DNA of 64,000 nucleotides from Lactovum miscens (GTDB taxonomy: Bacteria > Bacillota > Bacilli > Lactobacillales > Streptococcaceae). Position numbers and translations under genes: made by a program. The notes below the pieces were generated by a model. It did no database searches. It was not told the origin of the DNA and saw nothing but the letters and a program-made list of their open reading frames with translations. Shown here piece after piece: positions 1 to 8,192 of this stretch; position 1 is the first letter of the stretch; each line of letters opens with the position of its first letter. The stretch spans positions 62,001-126,000 of the forward strand of contig NZ_JACHHV010000001.1 of the NCBI RefSeq assembly GCF_014202895.1, given 5' to 3'.

Positions 1-124
1 GTCTCTTAACGTTTTATTAGATTTAACAACAATAAAATATTATTCCAGTTTGGTTTGGATACCATACTAAATGATTTTTTTGTTTTTCACCAATCATTCA
101 AATACTTCCCCAGTCACACCAAAT

Positions 125-454
125 TTAACGAATCCCCAAAGCAATTCTTGCATAACGACTCATTTTATCGACTGTCCATTGAGGGTACCAAACAAGTTTT
201 ACTTCAATATTTGTAACTTCTGGAACAGCCGTAAGAGCATCATGAATTTGGTCTGTTAACAAGTCAGCTAATGGACAGCCCATTGTGGTCAAGGTCATTC
301 GAATCTCGGTATTCCCTGCATCATCAAAATCAATACCATAAACCAGACCAAGATTGATGATGTCAATTCCCAATTCTGGATCAATAACATTTTCTAGTGC
401 GCCAAAAATACGTTCTTGAATGTCTTTTATTTGTTCTTCTGTATGTTCTGCCAT
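125..454 (-). CDS. MIP18/DUF59-family Fe-S cluster assembly factor (SufT/PaaD-like)
   Basis: A 109-residue cytosolic protein that is one MIP18 (DUF59) domain. It carries the family signature DPELGIDIINLGLVYGI near residues 25-42 and a single conserved cysteine in TTMGCPLAD near residue 60. Family members help mature or deliver iron-sulphur clusters; the direct partner cannot be told from sequence. The ATG start follows a GGAG ribosome site. It appears to be a single-gene unit with its own promoter at 527-555, lying downstream of the BI-1 gene terminator. Family assignment is firm; the exact role is inferred. Confidence 0.88.
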   Translation of the reverse strand: MAEHTEEQIKDIQERIFGALENVIDPELGIDIINLGLVYGIDFDDAGNTEIRMTLTTMGCPLADLLTDQIHDALTAVPEVTNIEVKLVWYPQWTVDKMSRYARIALGIR

Positions 455-526
455 GTTTTATTACTCCAAAAAATCATTTTTAAAAAACTTAACCTAGCGT
501 TCGTTTAGGCTGAGTCAGATTTGAGA

Positions 527-555
527 AGTATACTTTATCTCTCATCTTTTGTAAA
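527..555 (-). promoter_or_regulatory. Promoter of the DUF59 gene
   Basis: On the minus strand, TTTACA, a 17-base spacer and TATACT form a near-consensus sigma-A promoter. The -10 (527-532) lies about 70 bases before the DUF59 start codon. Confidence 0.7.
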
Positions 556-573
556 ATCATTTTAACATTTTTT

Positions 574-607
574 AATAAAAACAAAAGCCCAATAATTTCT
601 TGAGCTT
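574..607 (-). terminator. Intrinsic terminator after the BI-1 gene
   Basis: Minus-strand stem AAGCTC/GGGCTT (one G-U pair) with a T-rich tail, directly after the BI-1 gene and just before the next promoter. Confidence 0.6.
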
Positions 608-629
608 CTATTTAATAAATTAAATTATA

Positions 630-1334
630 TTAATCACGTCCACCCGCTGCAAAACCAAAGATTCGTAAAATAGCTAGGAATAAGTTGATAAAATCAAGGT
701 ATAGTGCCAAGGCCATTGAAACTGCCCAGCCTTCTTGCACTTGTCCATTCACTGAGTCATAAACTCGAGCAATTTTTTGATTATCCCAAGCAATCAAAAT
801 CGAAAAGATAATGACTGAAAGAAAACTCAAGCCAAACATCAAGGCTGATGATCCAATGAAAAAATTAACTACACTAGCAATAATGACACCAATCAAGGCC
901 CCCATCATTGCTTTACCTATGCCAGATAGCTCTCGCTTAGTTACTCGTCCATAGGCAGATAAACCAAAGAACATGCCTGAGGCTGTTAAGAATGCAACAG
1001 AGATGGCTCCCTTTGTATACATCAACAAAGTAAAGCTAATCAAAAAGCCAAAAAGTGCCGCAAAGCCAATAAATAAGGGAAGTGCTGTAGGTGAATTCGT
1101 TGCCGCTGCTTTTTGCATAGGAAAAATCAACACCATTGGAATTAACCAAATAAGCAAAAACATAAAGCTACCACCTTGGAGAATGGAAATCATATTCTGT
1201 GCAAAAAACTGAATCATTATCCAGGCAACAACTGCTGAAACCAAAACACCCATACCCATGATGGCGTAAATTCTATTATAGAAGGCGTTTAGGCCAGCTT
1301 TTCGATCATCTAAAATAATACTATTATTATCCAT
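630..1334 (-). CDS. Bax inhibitor-1 (BI-1)/YccA family membrane protein
   Basis: A 234-residue integral membrane protein with about seven hydrophobic helices and the BI-1 pattern: a short cytosolic N-terminus, FYNRIYAIMGMGVLVSA in the first helix, and the DNQKIARVYDS region before the last helices. Bacterial homologues form pH-sensitive calcium-leak-type channels or act in membrane quality control; the role here is not known. The ATG follows GGAGG at good spacing. It is monocistronic, between a promoter at 1363-1390 and a terminator at 574-607. Confidence 0.88.
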   Translation of the reverse strand: MDNNSIILDDRKAGLNAFYNRIYAIMGMGVLVSAVVAWIMIQFFAQNMISILQGGSFMFLLIWLIPMVLIFPMQKAAATNSPTALPLFIGFAALFGFLISFTLLMYTKGAISVAFLTASGMFFGLSAYGRVTKRELSGIGKAMMGALIGVIIASVVNFFIGSSALMFGLSFLSVIIFSILIAWDNQKIARVYDSVNGQVQEGWAVSMALALYLDFINLFLAILRIFGFAAGGRD

Positions 1335-1362
1335 TAGTCTAATCCTCCAATTCTTTAATTTG

Positions 1363-1391
1363 ATTATAACAAAATGATAAAAAAAAACAAT
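1363..1391 (-). promoter_or_regulatory. Extended -10 promoter of the BI-1 gene
   Basis: Minus-strand TGTTATAAT is a perfect extended -10 (TATAAT at 1363-1368). A weak TTGTTT -35 sits 16 bases upstream, inside the T-tract and stem of the preceding terminator. Confidence 0.7.
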
Positions 1392-1410
1392 CAGTCCTTA
1401 GACTGATTGT
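1375..1410 (-). terminator. Intrinsic terminator of the typA-tsaE unit
   Basis: A perfect 10-bp stem (1387-1396 with 1401-1410, loop CTTA) is followed on the minus strand by a run of T. The T-run overlaps the BI-1 promoter. Confidence 0.85.
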
Positions 1411-1551
1411 AATCTTCTTTAAACTTGTAATTAATTTTTTTCTATAATCCTTGATTCCTTTAAATAGTAATAAGAATTAACGAAATTCTAAAACTAATGT
1501 AGATAATTCTAAAAATGGTTATATAAGTGAGGTATTAAACTAAATATTACT

Positions 1552-2001
1552 TTATTCCATAGCTAAATTTTTCTTAAGAGCAAGAGCTCTTACTCCATGT
1601 GCCTCAAAGGAGAGCTCACGTTCCCCAATTTCAGTATAGTTAAACTTAACATGTAAGTAGTTATCTGGAAGATCTTTACCTAATAGTTCTCCCCACTCAA
1701 TAACAGATACGCCATTCGCTTCTAAGTATGAATCCATATCAAAAGAGTCTGGATCATCACCAACTCGATAAATATCCATATGATAAAGTGGGAGGCGTCC
1801 ACCGTCATACTCGCGAACAATAGTAAAGGTTGGAGATTTTACCATTTGTGTAATCCCCAGCCCTTTAGCAAGACCTTTAGTAAAGCTTGTTTTCCCAGTT
1901 CCAAGTTCTCCTGTGAGGACAATAACATCCCTAGCTTCCAAAAGACGACCAAGCTTTTCAGCGAAAGTCGTCATTTCTAATTCATTAAATAAGTATTTCA
2001 T
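1552..2001 (-). CDS. tsaE: tRNA t6A37 threonylcarbamoyladenosine biosynthesis ATPase TsaE
   Basis: A 149-residue P-loop ATPase with Walker A GELGTGKTSFTKG at about residues 30-42 and the SPTFTIVREY switch segment. TsaE works with TsaB and TsaD to add the threonylcarbamoyl group to A37 of ANN-decoding tRNAs. Length and motif order are normal. Its ATG overlaps the TGA of the upstream small membrane gene (ATGA, 1998-2001), so the two are translationally coupled. Confidence 0.93.
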   Translation of the reverse strand: MKYLFNELEMTTFAEKLGRLLEARDVIVLTGELGTGKTSFTKGLAKGLGITQMVKSPTFTIVREYDGGRLPLYHMDIYRVGDDPDSFDMDSYLEANGVSVIEWGELLGKDLPDNYLHVKFNYTEIGERELSFEAHGVRALALKKNLAME

Positions 2002-2228
2002 AATTTTTCTAGTTCTCTAATGCATTGAATCACAAGGATTACAGCTCCAAGATACAAAAGTAACTCAAGCAAACCGGTGTGATAGTTAAAGATGAATGAG
2101 AAAATTAAGGTGACAAAAAGTGTCACAATGCCTAGGACAAAGAAAATGTTTAATGTCTTCTTTACCTCTGGTGATAAGAGAAGAAAGTAAGCTAATCCAA
2201 CTGGAATAATAAGCAAAGCATAAAACAT
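1998..2228 (-). CDS. Small membrane protein, DUF3165-like
   Basis: A 76-residue protein that is almost wholly hydrophobic, with three predicted membrane helices and a short charged tail (IRELEKL). Similar short proteins beside typA in streptococci carry the DUF3165 label; I assign this by size, character and position, not by a search. The start has a GAGGTGAT ribosome site. It lies between typA and tsaE and shares a 4-base overlap with tsaE. Function unknown. Confidence 0.7.
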   Translation of the reverse strand: MFYALLIIPVGLAYFLLLSPEVKKTLNIFFVLGIVTLFVTLIFSFIFNYHTGLLELLLYLGAVILVIQCIRELEKL

Positions 2229-2259
2229 AAATCACCTCTACTACTTAACTTTAGAAACC

Positions 2260-4101
2260 TTAGTCTTCTGCCACTTTCTTTTTCTTAGAATCTCTTGCAC
2301 GTACATTCTTATCAAGAATCGCCTTACGAAGACGTATTGACTCTGGAGTGACTTCAAGGTATTCATCATCACCCAAGAATTCGATTGATTCTTCGAGAGA
2401 AAGGATGCGTGAGGTACTCAAGACAACCGTAGAATCCTTATTTGATGAACGGACATTTGATTGCTCTTTCTTACGCGTGATGTTAACAGTCAAGTCATTT
2501 TCACGTGAATGTTCACCAACGATCATACCTTCGTAAACTTCAGTAGCTGGATCAATGAAGAGAATACCGCGCTCTTGAACAGCCATCATCGCATAGTGAG
2601 TTGATTGACCCGTCTCGTTTGCAATAATAGCACCACGTGAACGTCCACCAATTTGTCCCTTAATCATTGGCGCATATTTTTCGAAGGTATGGTTCATAAT
2701 ACCATAACCACGTGTCATTGAAAGAAAGTCCGTTGTGAAACCAATCAAGCCACGAGCTGGAGCAAGGAAAGTCAAACGGACTTGGCCATTACCTTCATTT
2801 ACCATATCAAGCATTTCAGCCTTACGTTCTGAAAGAGCTTGAATGACTGAACCTTGATATTCTTCAGGTGTGTCAACTTGTACCATTTCAAATGGCTCAC
2901 AAAGAACACCATTGATTTCCTTCAAGATTTCTTCTGGACGAGAAACAGCCAATTCGTAGCCTTCACGACGCATTGTTTCAATCAAGATTGAAAGGTGTAA
3001 TTCTCCACGCCCAGAGACAAGCCATGAATCTGGTGACAGCGGTTGGACACGAAGTGAGACATCCGTTTGAAGTTCTTGATTCAAGCGCTCATCAAGTTTA
3101 CGAGCTGTAACCCATTTACCTTCACGACCGGCAAAAGGCGAATTATTAACCATGAAAGTCATTTGAAGAGTTGGTTCGTCAATATGAAGTATAGGTAATG
3201 GTTCAATTGCATTTGTTGGTGTTACTGTCTCACCAACAAAAATATCATCCATACCTGAAACAGCAATCAAATCTCCAGCTTTTGCTTCTTGAATTTCATC
3301 TCGTTGAAGACCAAAGAAACCAAAGAGCTTAGTGACACGGAAATTCTTAGTTGTACCATCAAGCTTAGACAAGGTAACTTGGTCGCCCACTTTAATTTTT
3401 CCGCGGAAGACACGGCCAATACCGATACGTCCTACAAAATCATTATAATCAAGGAGTGATACTTGGAATTGCAAAGGCTCATCTGAGTTATCAATTGGAG
3501 CTGGAATTTGCTCCAATATGGTCTCAAAAATTGGATCCATCGTAGCTTCTTGATCAGCTGGATTATCTGAAAGACTTGAAGTTCCGTTAAGTGCTGAAGC
3601 ATAAACCACCGGGAAGTCCAATTGATCACCGTCAGCACCGAGTTCTATGAAGAGTTCTAGAACTTCATCAACAACTTCAGCAGGACGAGCTGATGGTTTA
3701 TCAATCTTGTTTACAACTACAATAGGAGTCAAATGTTGGGCTAGTGCCTTTTTCAATACGAAACGAGTTTGTGGCATAGTGCCTTCGTAAGCATCAACTA
3801 CCAGAACAACACCATCAACCATCTTCATGATACGCTCTACTTCTCCACCGAAGTCCGCGTGTCCTGGGGTATCAAGAATATTGATGCGGTTACCTTTATA
3901 TTCAACAGCTGTATTTTTTGCCAAGATGGTGATGCCGCGCTCTTTTTCGATATCGTTAGAGTCCATCGCACGTTCTTCAAGATTTTCTCGAGCGCCAAGA
4001 GTTTGAGATTGTTTCAAAAGTTCATCAACAAGTGTAGTTTTACCATGATCGACGTGGGCGATAATGGCGATATTTCTGATATCTTCACGTAATTTAGTCA
4101 A
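2260..4101 (-). CDS. typA: Ribosome-associated GTPase TypA/BipA
   Basis: A 613-residue translational GTPase. The G domain shows [12 protein letters not shown] (G1), RGITI (G2), DTPGHADF (G3) and NKIDKPSA (G4) in the first 150 residues, followed by beta-barrel, EF-G III/V-like and BipA-specific C-terminal regions. It aids ribosome assembly and stress translation. The start is TTG (4099-4101), fixed by the conserved [19 protein letters not shown] terminus; an AGGA lies about 13 bases upstream. It probably heads the transcript through the small membrane gene and tsaE. Confidence 0.97.
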   Translation of the reverse strand: MTKLREDIRNIAIIAHVDHGKTTLVDELLKQSQTLGARENLEERAMDSNDIEKERGITILAKNTAVEYKGNRINILDTPGHADFGGEVERIMKMVDGVVLVVDAYEGTMPQTRFVLKKALAQHLTPIVVVNKIDKPSARPAEVVDEVLELFIELGADGDQLDFPVVYASALNGTSSLSDNPADQEATMDPIFETILEQIPAPIDNSDEPLQFQVSLLDYNDFVGRIGIGRVFRGKIKVGDQVTLSKLDGTTKNFRVTKLFGFFGLQRDEIQEAKAGDLIAVSGMDDIFVGETVTPTNAIEPLPILHIDEPTLQMTFMVNNSPFAGREGKWVTARKLDERLNQELQTDVSLRVQPLSPDSWLVSGRGELHLSILIETMRREGYELAVSRPEEILKEINGVLCEPFEMVQVDTPEEYQGSVIQALSERKAEMLDMVNEGNGQVRLTFLAPARGLIGFTTDFLSMTRGYGIMNHTFEKYAPMIKGQIGGRSRGAIIANETGQSTHYAMMAVQERGILFIDPATEVYEGMIVGEHSRENDLTVNITRKKEQSNVRSSNKDSTVVLSTSRILSLEESIEFLGDDEYLEVTPESIRLRKAILDKNVRARDSKKKKVAED

Positions 4102-4137
4102 GTTCGTATAATTTCCTATCTTTAGTTTAACTAAGCT

Positions 4138-4146
4138 ATTATAGCA
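4138..4146 (-). promoter_or_regulatory. Extended -10 promoter of typA
   Basis: Minus-strand TGCTATAAT (TATAAT at 4138-4143) gives a start site about 30 bases before the TTG codon. No good -35 is seen. Confidence 0.6.
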
Positions 4147-4179
4147 TATTTTCTAAAAAAAATTCCTTTAAACCTTTGT

Positions 4180-4193
4180 GGTAAGCGCTTTTA
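4180..4193. promoter_or_regulatory. Possible CcpA (cre) half-consensus site
   Basis: The sequence has the palindromic core AAGCGCTT and fits a cre motif with two mismatches. It lies about 40 bases upstream of the typA -10. Weak evidence only. Confidence 0.25.
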
Positions 4194-4306
4194 GATTGAG
4201 GCAGAAATGAAAAAGATTTTTTAATATATTTTTTAAAACAACTTTCTTAATAAGTTGTTTTATTAAATAATTGAGCAGAGCTGATCATTTAATAAAATTT
4301 ATTTTC

Positions 4307-4338
4307 AAAAAAAGGCTTGAAATAAAATCAAGCCTTTT
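4307..4338 (-). terminator. Intrinsic terminator of metK
   Basis: An 11-bp perfect stem (4310-4320 with 4328-4338) followed on the minus strand by a T-run, 8 bases after the metK stop. Confidence 0.9.
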
Positions 4339-4345
4339 CAAATAC

Positions 4346-5545
4346 TTATTTATTAAAGAAAGTTTTTAATTCTTCCACTTTATCAATTGCTTCCCATGGA
4401 AGATCAACATCTGTTCGACCGAAATGACCATAAGCAGCTGTTTGAGCATAAATCGGACGGCGTAGATTCAGCATTTGAATGATACCAGCAGGACGCAAGT
4501 CAAAGATTTTACGAATAGCCACAAGCAGCTCGTCATCACTCACTTTACTAGTTCCAAAAGTCTCAATATTGATTGAAGTTGGATGAGCCACACCAATTGC
4601 ATATGACAATTGAATTTGAACCTTATCTGCCAAGCCAGCTGCTACAATGTTCTTTGCTACATAACGTGCTGCATAAGAGGCGGAACGATCAACCTTCGTG
4701 GCATCTTTGCCTGAGAAAGCCCCTCCACCGTGTGGAGCATAACCACCATACGTATCAACAATAATCTTACGCCCTGTCAAACCAGAGTCTCCTTGTGGTC
4801 CACCAACTACGAAACGCCCAGTTGGATTTACAAAGATCTTTGTTTCATCATCGAGCAATTCGGCAGGAACTACAGCCTTGATAACTTTTTCAATGACATC
4901 GCGACGAATTTCCTCATTAGTCGCTGAAGCAGCATGTTGAGTTGAAATAACGACTGTATCTATCCGTTGAGCAACACCATTTTCATCATATTCAACTGTA
5001 ACTTGTGACTTAGCATCTGGACGAAGGTATTCAATTTCACCTGACTTACGTAAATCAGATAATTTTTTAACAAGTTTATGACTTAGTGAAATAGCCAAAG
5101 GCATGTATTCAGCTGTTTCATTAGTTGCAAAGCCAAACATCATACCTTGGTCCCCAGCCCCAATCAAATCGAGTGGATCTACATCAGATAATTTTCCACG
5201 AACTTCTTCAGCTTCATTGACACCTTGAGCAATATCTGGTGACTGCTCAACCAATGAAACGTGGACGCCAACAGATTTGTAATCAAATCCATTTTCAGAG
5301 TCAGTATAACCAATCTTTTTGATCGTATTGCGCACTACATTAGCAATATCAACATAGGCTGTCGTTGTAATCTCACCAAAAACATTCACAGTTCCTGTGT
5401 AAACTACGGTTTCGCAAGCCACATGAGCATATGGATCTTGCGCTAATATGGCATCAAGAATGGCATCAGAGATTTGGTCAGCAACCTTATCTGGGTGACC
5501 TTCTGAAACTGATTCTGAAGTAAATAAACGTTTTTCTTTTGACAA
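4346..5545 (-). CDS. metK: S-adenosylmethionine synthetase
   Basis: A 399-residue enzyme that makes S-adenosylmethionine from methionine and ATP. Family motifs are intact: [14 protein letters not shown] near the start, [12 protein letters not shown] near residue 135 and GGGAFSGKD near residue 280. The start is TTG (5543-5545), preceded by AAGGGGAAAATT; the conserved [20 protein letters not shown] terminus supports it. It follows cfa on the same strand but has its own structured leader and terminator. SAM made here also feeds the methyl-transfer step of the neighbouring Cfa. Confidence 0.97.
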   Translation of the reverse strand: MSKEKRLFTSESVSEGHPDKVADQISDAILDAILAQDPYAHVACETVVYTGTVNVFGEITTTAYVDIANVVRNTIKKIGYTDSENGFDYKSVGVHVSLVEQSPDIAQGVNEAEEVRGKLSDVDPLDLIGAGDQGMMFGFATNETAEYMPLAISLSHKLVKKLSDLRKSGEIEYLRPDAKSQVTVEYDENGVAQRIDTVVISTQHAASATNEEIRRDVIEKVIKAVVPAELLDDETKIFVNPTGRFVVGGPQGDSGLTGRKIIVDTYGGYAPHGGGAFSGKDATKVDRSASYAARYVAKNIVAAGLADKVQIQLSYAIGVAHPTSINIETFGTSKVSDDELLVAIRKIFDLRPAGIIQMLNLRRPIYAQTAAYGHFGRTDVDLPWEAIDKVEELKTFFNK

Positions 5546-5665
5546 AATTTTCCCCTTTTTAGCCTAAGATGTTTGTCTTTTGACTTATATTGTCAAAACA
5601 CCTAGGACTCATTTTCGGTTACAGGCAATGAACAAGAGCCTACAAGCCCTCATTATCAACATATG
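5546..5665 (-). promoter_or_regulatory. Structured metK leader, possible SAM-responsive (SMK-like) element
   Basis: The leader has a hairpin TTGTAGGC/GCCTGTAA (two G-U pairs), then the motif TGTAACCGAAAA, then a long hairpin CCTAGGTGTTT/AAACATCTTAGG, then the AGGGG ribosome site. The TGTAACCGAAAA block matches the 3' core I recall for SMK (SAM-III) boxes upstream of metK in Lactobacillales. The pairing that would mask the ribosome site is not clear here, so the class call is tentative. Confidence 0.4.
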
Positions 5666-5693
5666 TTTCGTTGAAACCATCGGAATAACTTAA

Positions 5694-6899
5694 TTATTTT
5701 AGCACAAACTCCCCTTTATTCATGAAGTTGCGCGTCATTGGCAAGCCAGTACCAGATGAACCTTTTGTTACTAAGAATTGAATAACATCAATATTTCCAG
5801 TTTCAAATGAAGCGGCACAAGCTTGAAGATATAGATTCCACATACGTGCGAAAGGTTTACCCATTTCAGCTGCAACTTCGTCATACACTTTTAAGTAATT
5901 TTTAGACCAATATTCCAAAGTTTTTTGATAGTGACGTCGGAGTGGCTCCATGTCATCCATTTGAAGGCCAGCTGTCAAAATGTGATCAACTTGCTCAGCT
6001 ACGTTTGGAATATAACCGCCAGGGAAAATATACTTTTCAATGAATGGATCCACACCAGCACCGTAGTGTTGACCGGTAATACCATGGATTAAGGCACGTC
6101 CGTTTGGTTTAAGGTAATCGTAGACTTTTTGAAAGTACATTCCTAGATTTTCTTTACCTACATGCTCAAACATACCTACGGATGTAATATAATCAAAGTT
6201 TCCATCTTTGAGGTCACGGTAGTCAACCAGGTAGACATGGACTTTATCTTGCAGACCAAGGTCTTCAATTTTTTTACTCACATAGACATATTGCTCATCT
6301 GAAAGAGTAACACCAGTCGCATCCAGACCATACTCTTGAGCAGCAGCAAAGATCATCGTCCCCCATCCGCAGCCAATATCAAGTAAGCGACCACCTGGCT
6401 GACTGTAAAGTTTATCTAGAATATGATGTACTTTTGCAATTTGTGCATCTGCTAGAGTCATATTATCCTTTGACCAATAGGCACATGAGTAGGTCATTGT
6501 TTCATCTAGCCATTTTTTATAGAAGTCATTTCCAATATCATAGTGGCTATGGATATCTTCACGAGTTTCTTTTTGACTATGACCATGCATCAGCTTGAGT
6601 GTGGCTTTGCCAAAACCAGTTTGATCAGTTAAGAAACTTCCCGCTTTTCTATAAGCAGATGCAATGAGAGCTTGAATATCACCTTCGATCTCAAGATCTT
6701 CATTCATGTATGATTCTGCTAAGAAAAGTGTAGGTGTTCCTGCCAAATCACTGAAACTAAATTTTTTATTAAGCTTGATCTTGGCTTGACTTTCGCCGTC
6801 ACCATATTTTTCCGTTTTCCCGTTCCAATAAGAAACTTCAACAGGAATATCAAAAGCCTGAGACAAAGCTTTGTTTAAAACTATTTTCTCAAATACCAT
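5694..6899 (-). CDS. cfa: Cyclopropane-fatty-acyl-phospholipid synthase
   Basis: A 401-residue SAM-dependent methyltransferase that converts cis double bonds of membrane phospholipid chains to cyclopropane rings, a response to acid and stationary phase. The SAM-binding motif LLDIGCGWG lies near residue 160, with VGMFEHVG and the acyl-site stretch FIEKYIFPGGYIPN further on. Length matches Gram-positive Cfa. ATG is preceded by AAGGAG and a strong promoter (6925-6953). A pair of direct repeats lies just above that promoter. Confidence 0.95.
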   Translation of the reverse strand: MVFEKIVLNKALSQAFDIPVEVSYWNGKTEKYGDGESQAKIKLNKKFSFSDLAGTPTLFLAESYMNEDLEIEGDIQALIASAYRKAGSFLTDQTGFGKATLKLMHGHSQKETREDIHSHYDIGNDFYKKWLDETMTYSCAYWSKDNMTLADAQIAKVHHILDKLYSQPGGRLLDIGCGWGTMIFAAAQEYGLDATGVTLSDEQYVYVSKKIEDLGLQDKVHVYLVDYRDLKDGNFDYITSVGMFEHVGKENLGMYFQKVYDYLKPNGRALIHGITGQHYGAGVDPFIEKYIFPGGYIPNVAEQVDHILTAGLQMDDMEPLRRHYQKTLEYWSKNYLKVYDEVAAEMGKPFARMWNLYLQACAASFETGNIDVIQFLVTKGSSGTGLPMTRNFMNKGEFVLK

Positions 6900-6924
6900 T
6901 TATAAAAACTCTCCTTCATTATAA

Positions 6925-6953
6925 ATTTTAGAACATAAAATTATTAATGTCAA
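6925..6953 (-). promoter_or_regulatory. Strong sigma-A promoter of cfa
   Basis: Minus-strand TTGACA (6948-6953), a 17-base spacer, and TAAAAT (6925-6930). The start codon lies about 18 bases below the predicted start site, with AAGGAG between. Confidence 0.85.
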
Positions 6954-6984
6954 AAAATTCTTACTGAAATATTTCTGAAAGAAT

Positions 6985-7041
6985 GAAACATTTGTTACGT
7001 CCTGAATGTTAAAAAGAAACGTTCGAAACGTCCCAAATGTT
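6985..7041. repeat. Two 26-bp direct repeats above the cfa promoter
   Basis: Units at 6985-7010 and 7016-7041 match at 20 of 26 positions, sharing GAAAC, ACGTCC and AATGTT blocks, with a 31-bp period (about three helical turns). Outer segments AAACATTTG (6986-6994) and CAAATGTTT (7034-7042) also form an inverted pair. They look like regulator sites upstream of cfa. Confidence 0.55.
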
Positions 7042-7070
7042 TGAGTAAAATTTTTAAAAAATTTACTCAA
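7041..7070. terminator. Hairpin after the small membrane ORF
   Basis: A 9-bp stem TTGAGTAAA/TTTACTCAA with an AT-rich inner segment lies 9 bases after the stop at 7079. There is no clear T-tract, so it is only terminator-like. Confidence 0.4.
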
Positions 7071-7078
7071 ACCGCATA

Positions 7079-7258
7079 CTATATTAAGCCATTAAGCCGA
7101 GCAATTTTTTCTACTTGGTAGGCTCTCCAAATATTACTTAGAAGCATAAAGCCTAAGATAACACTCAAAAAACTAGAACCATCTGTCATTGACCAGACTA
7201 AAAATTGACTTTGAATAATTGTAAATAGTAGTAATGTATAAAATTGACGTTTTGGCAT
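7079..7258 (-). CDS. Small hypothetical membrane protein
   Basis: A 59-codon reading frame begins MPKRQFYTLLLFTIIQSQF and contains two hydrophobic helices (about residues 6-22 and 30-44) and a charged amphipathic tail (EKIARLN). The composition looks like a real membrane protein, not random AT-rich sequence, and a hairpin follows the stop. No convincing ribosome site precedes the ATG; an AT-rich -10-like stretch is immediately upstream. I do not recognise the family. Confidence 0.45.
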   Translation of the reverse strand: MPKRQFYTLLLFTIIQSQFLVWSMTDGSSFLSVILGFMLLSNIWRAYQVEKIARLNGLI

Positions 7259-7691
7259 GCTTATATTCTATCAGATCTACCTTAAAATTGACAAATTTTA
7301 TGTTTCTGATTACCTAAACCAATCCTCCCACAGATTTTAATAAATTTGAACAACGAGCAGTTCGATTATGGAAATACCCATTTTTTACTAACAAATTTTC
7401 CATTCTTCATAATCTAATTACACCTCATTACTCAAACAAACATCGAAGTGAATTAAATTATACTGATTAATTTTATTCAATACAATTGTTAGTGAAAATT
7501 ATTCCACTAACAGAGACTTACATGTCTCGTTTGTGAAAGTAATTCCATCTAAATAATGTTCAAAATAACTATAAATTTTCCATTTACAACTCCAATAACC
7601 TCACGCAATGCATTCCCAAAGTTATGATAAACAATTCGACCTACTTATTGAAAAATTTATGGACACTAATCAATCTCAACAAAGATGGGGG
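7259..7691. other. Gene-free stretch
   Basis: No convincing reading frame. A minus-strand stretch near 7580-7630 translates as about 25 residues without a start (YHNFGNALREVIGVV) and could be a decayed gene. I recognise nothing else. Confidence 0.3.
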
Positions 7692-7720
7692 TTGGCGTTA
7701 CTTTGTGGATATGGTATAAT
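7692..7720 (+). promoter_or_regulatory. gtrA-like promoter, leaderless type
   Basis: TTGGCG (7692-7697), 17 bases, TATAAT (7715-7720) preceded by TGG (extended -10). The ATG at 7727 comes exactly six bases after the -10, at the expected start of transcription. Confidence 0.75.
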
Positions 7721-7726
7721 CAAAAG

Positions 7727-8164
7727 ATGGAAAAATTAAAGAAAGTTGCCTTCTCTGAAGGTTTTAAATACCTCTTCTTTGGCGGATTAGCAACCGTCGT
7801 TTATATTATCTTTAAATTTCTTAGTTACCAAGCCACTCAATCTGGTTGGATTTCTGAAATAATTGCCCAAGCGTGCTCAATTATTTTCGCGTTTTTCACC
7901 AACAAATTCTTCGTATTTCAACACAAATCTGTTAATCTTTTTAAAGAATTCATCTCTTTTGTAACCAGCCGAATTCTATTACTCCTATTCTCAATTGGAA
8001 TGAATGCTTTCTTCATTGATGCACATCCAGAGATTTTAATGAGGGATTTTGGAATAAGTAAGAACACTCTTGTCGCATTGCTCAATCTCTTCCTTCAAGT
8101 CTTTATCATTGTTGTGAATTATCTTGTAAGCAAATTTATCGTTTTTAAAAGAAACAATGCCTGA
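7727..8164 (+). CDS. GtrA-family membrane protein
   Basis: A 145-residue protein with four membrane helices typical of GtrA, whose members help flip or transfer undecaprenyl-linked sugars in wall or surface-polysaccharide glycosylation. The conserved pattern GFKYLFFGGLATVVY opens helix 1, and FTNKFFVFQ ends helix 2. An upstream ATG at 7685 lies within the promoter, so the start is placed at 7727 (MEKLKKVAF). That codon has no ribosome site and coincides with the predicted transcription start, suggesting a leaderless mRNA. Confidence 0.82.
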   Translation: MEKLKKVAFSEGFKYLFFGGLATVVYIIFKFLSYQATQSGWISEIIAQACSIIFAFFTNKFFVFQHKSVNLFKEFISFVTSRILLLLFSIGMNAFFIDAHPEILMRDFGISKNTLVALLNLFLQVFIIVVNYLVSKFIVFKRNNA

Positions 8165-8192
8165 AAAAATTTTCAGGCATTTTATTTTTTAA
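8156..8192. terminator. Bidirectional terminator between gtrA-like and yihY
   Basis: An 11-bp stem AATGCCTGAAA/TTTCAGGCATT with T-rich sequence on the plus side, overlapping both stop codons of the convergent genes. Confidence 0.85.

Noticed and set aside
6900-7078. CcpA-type cre site in the cfa upstream repeats
   Set aside because: The AAACGTT-containing units miss four or more cre positions, so the repeats are described as unknown sites.
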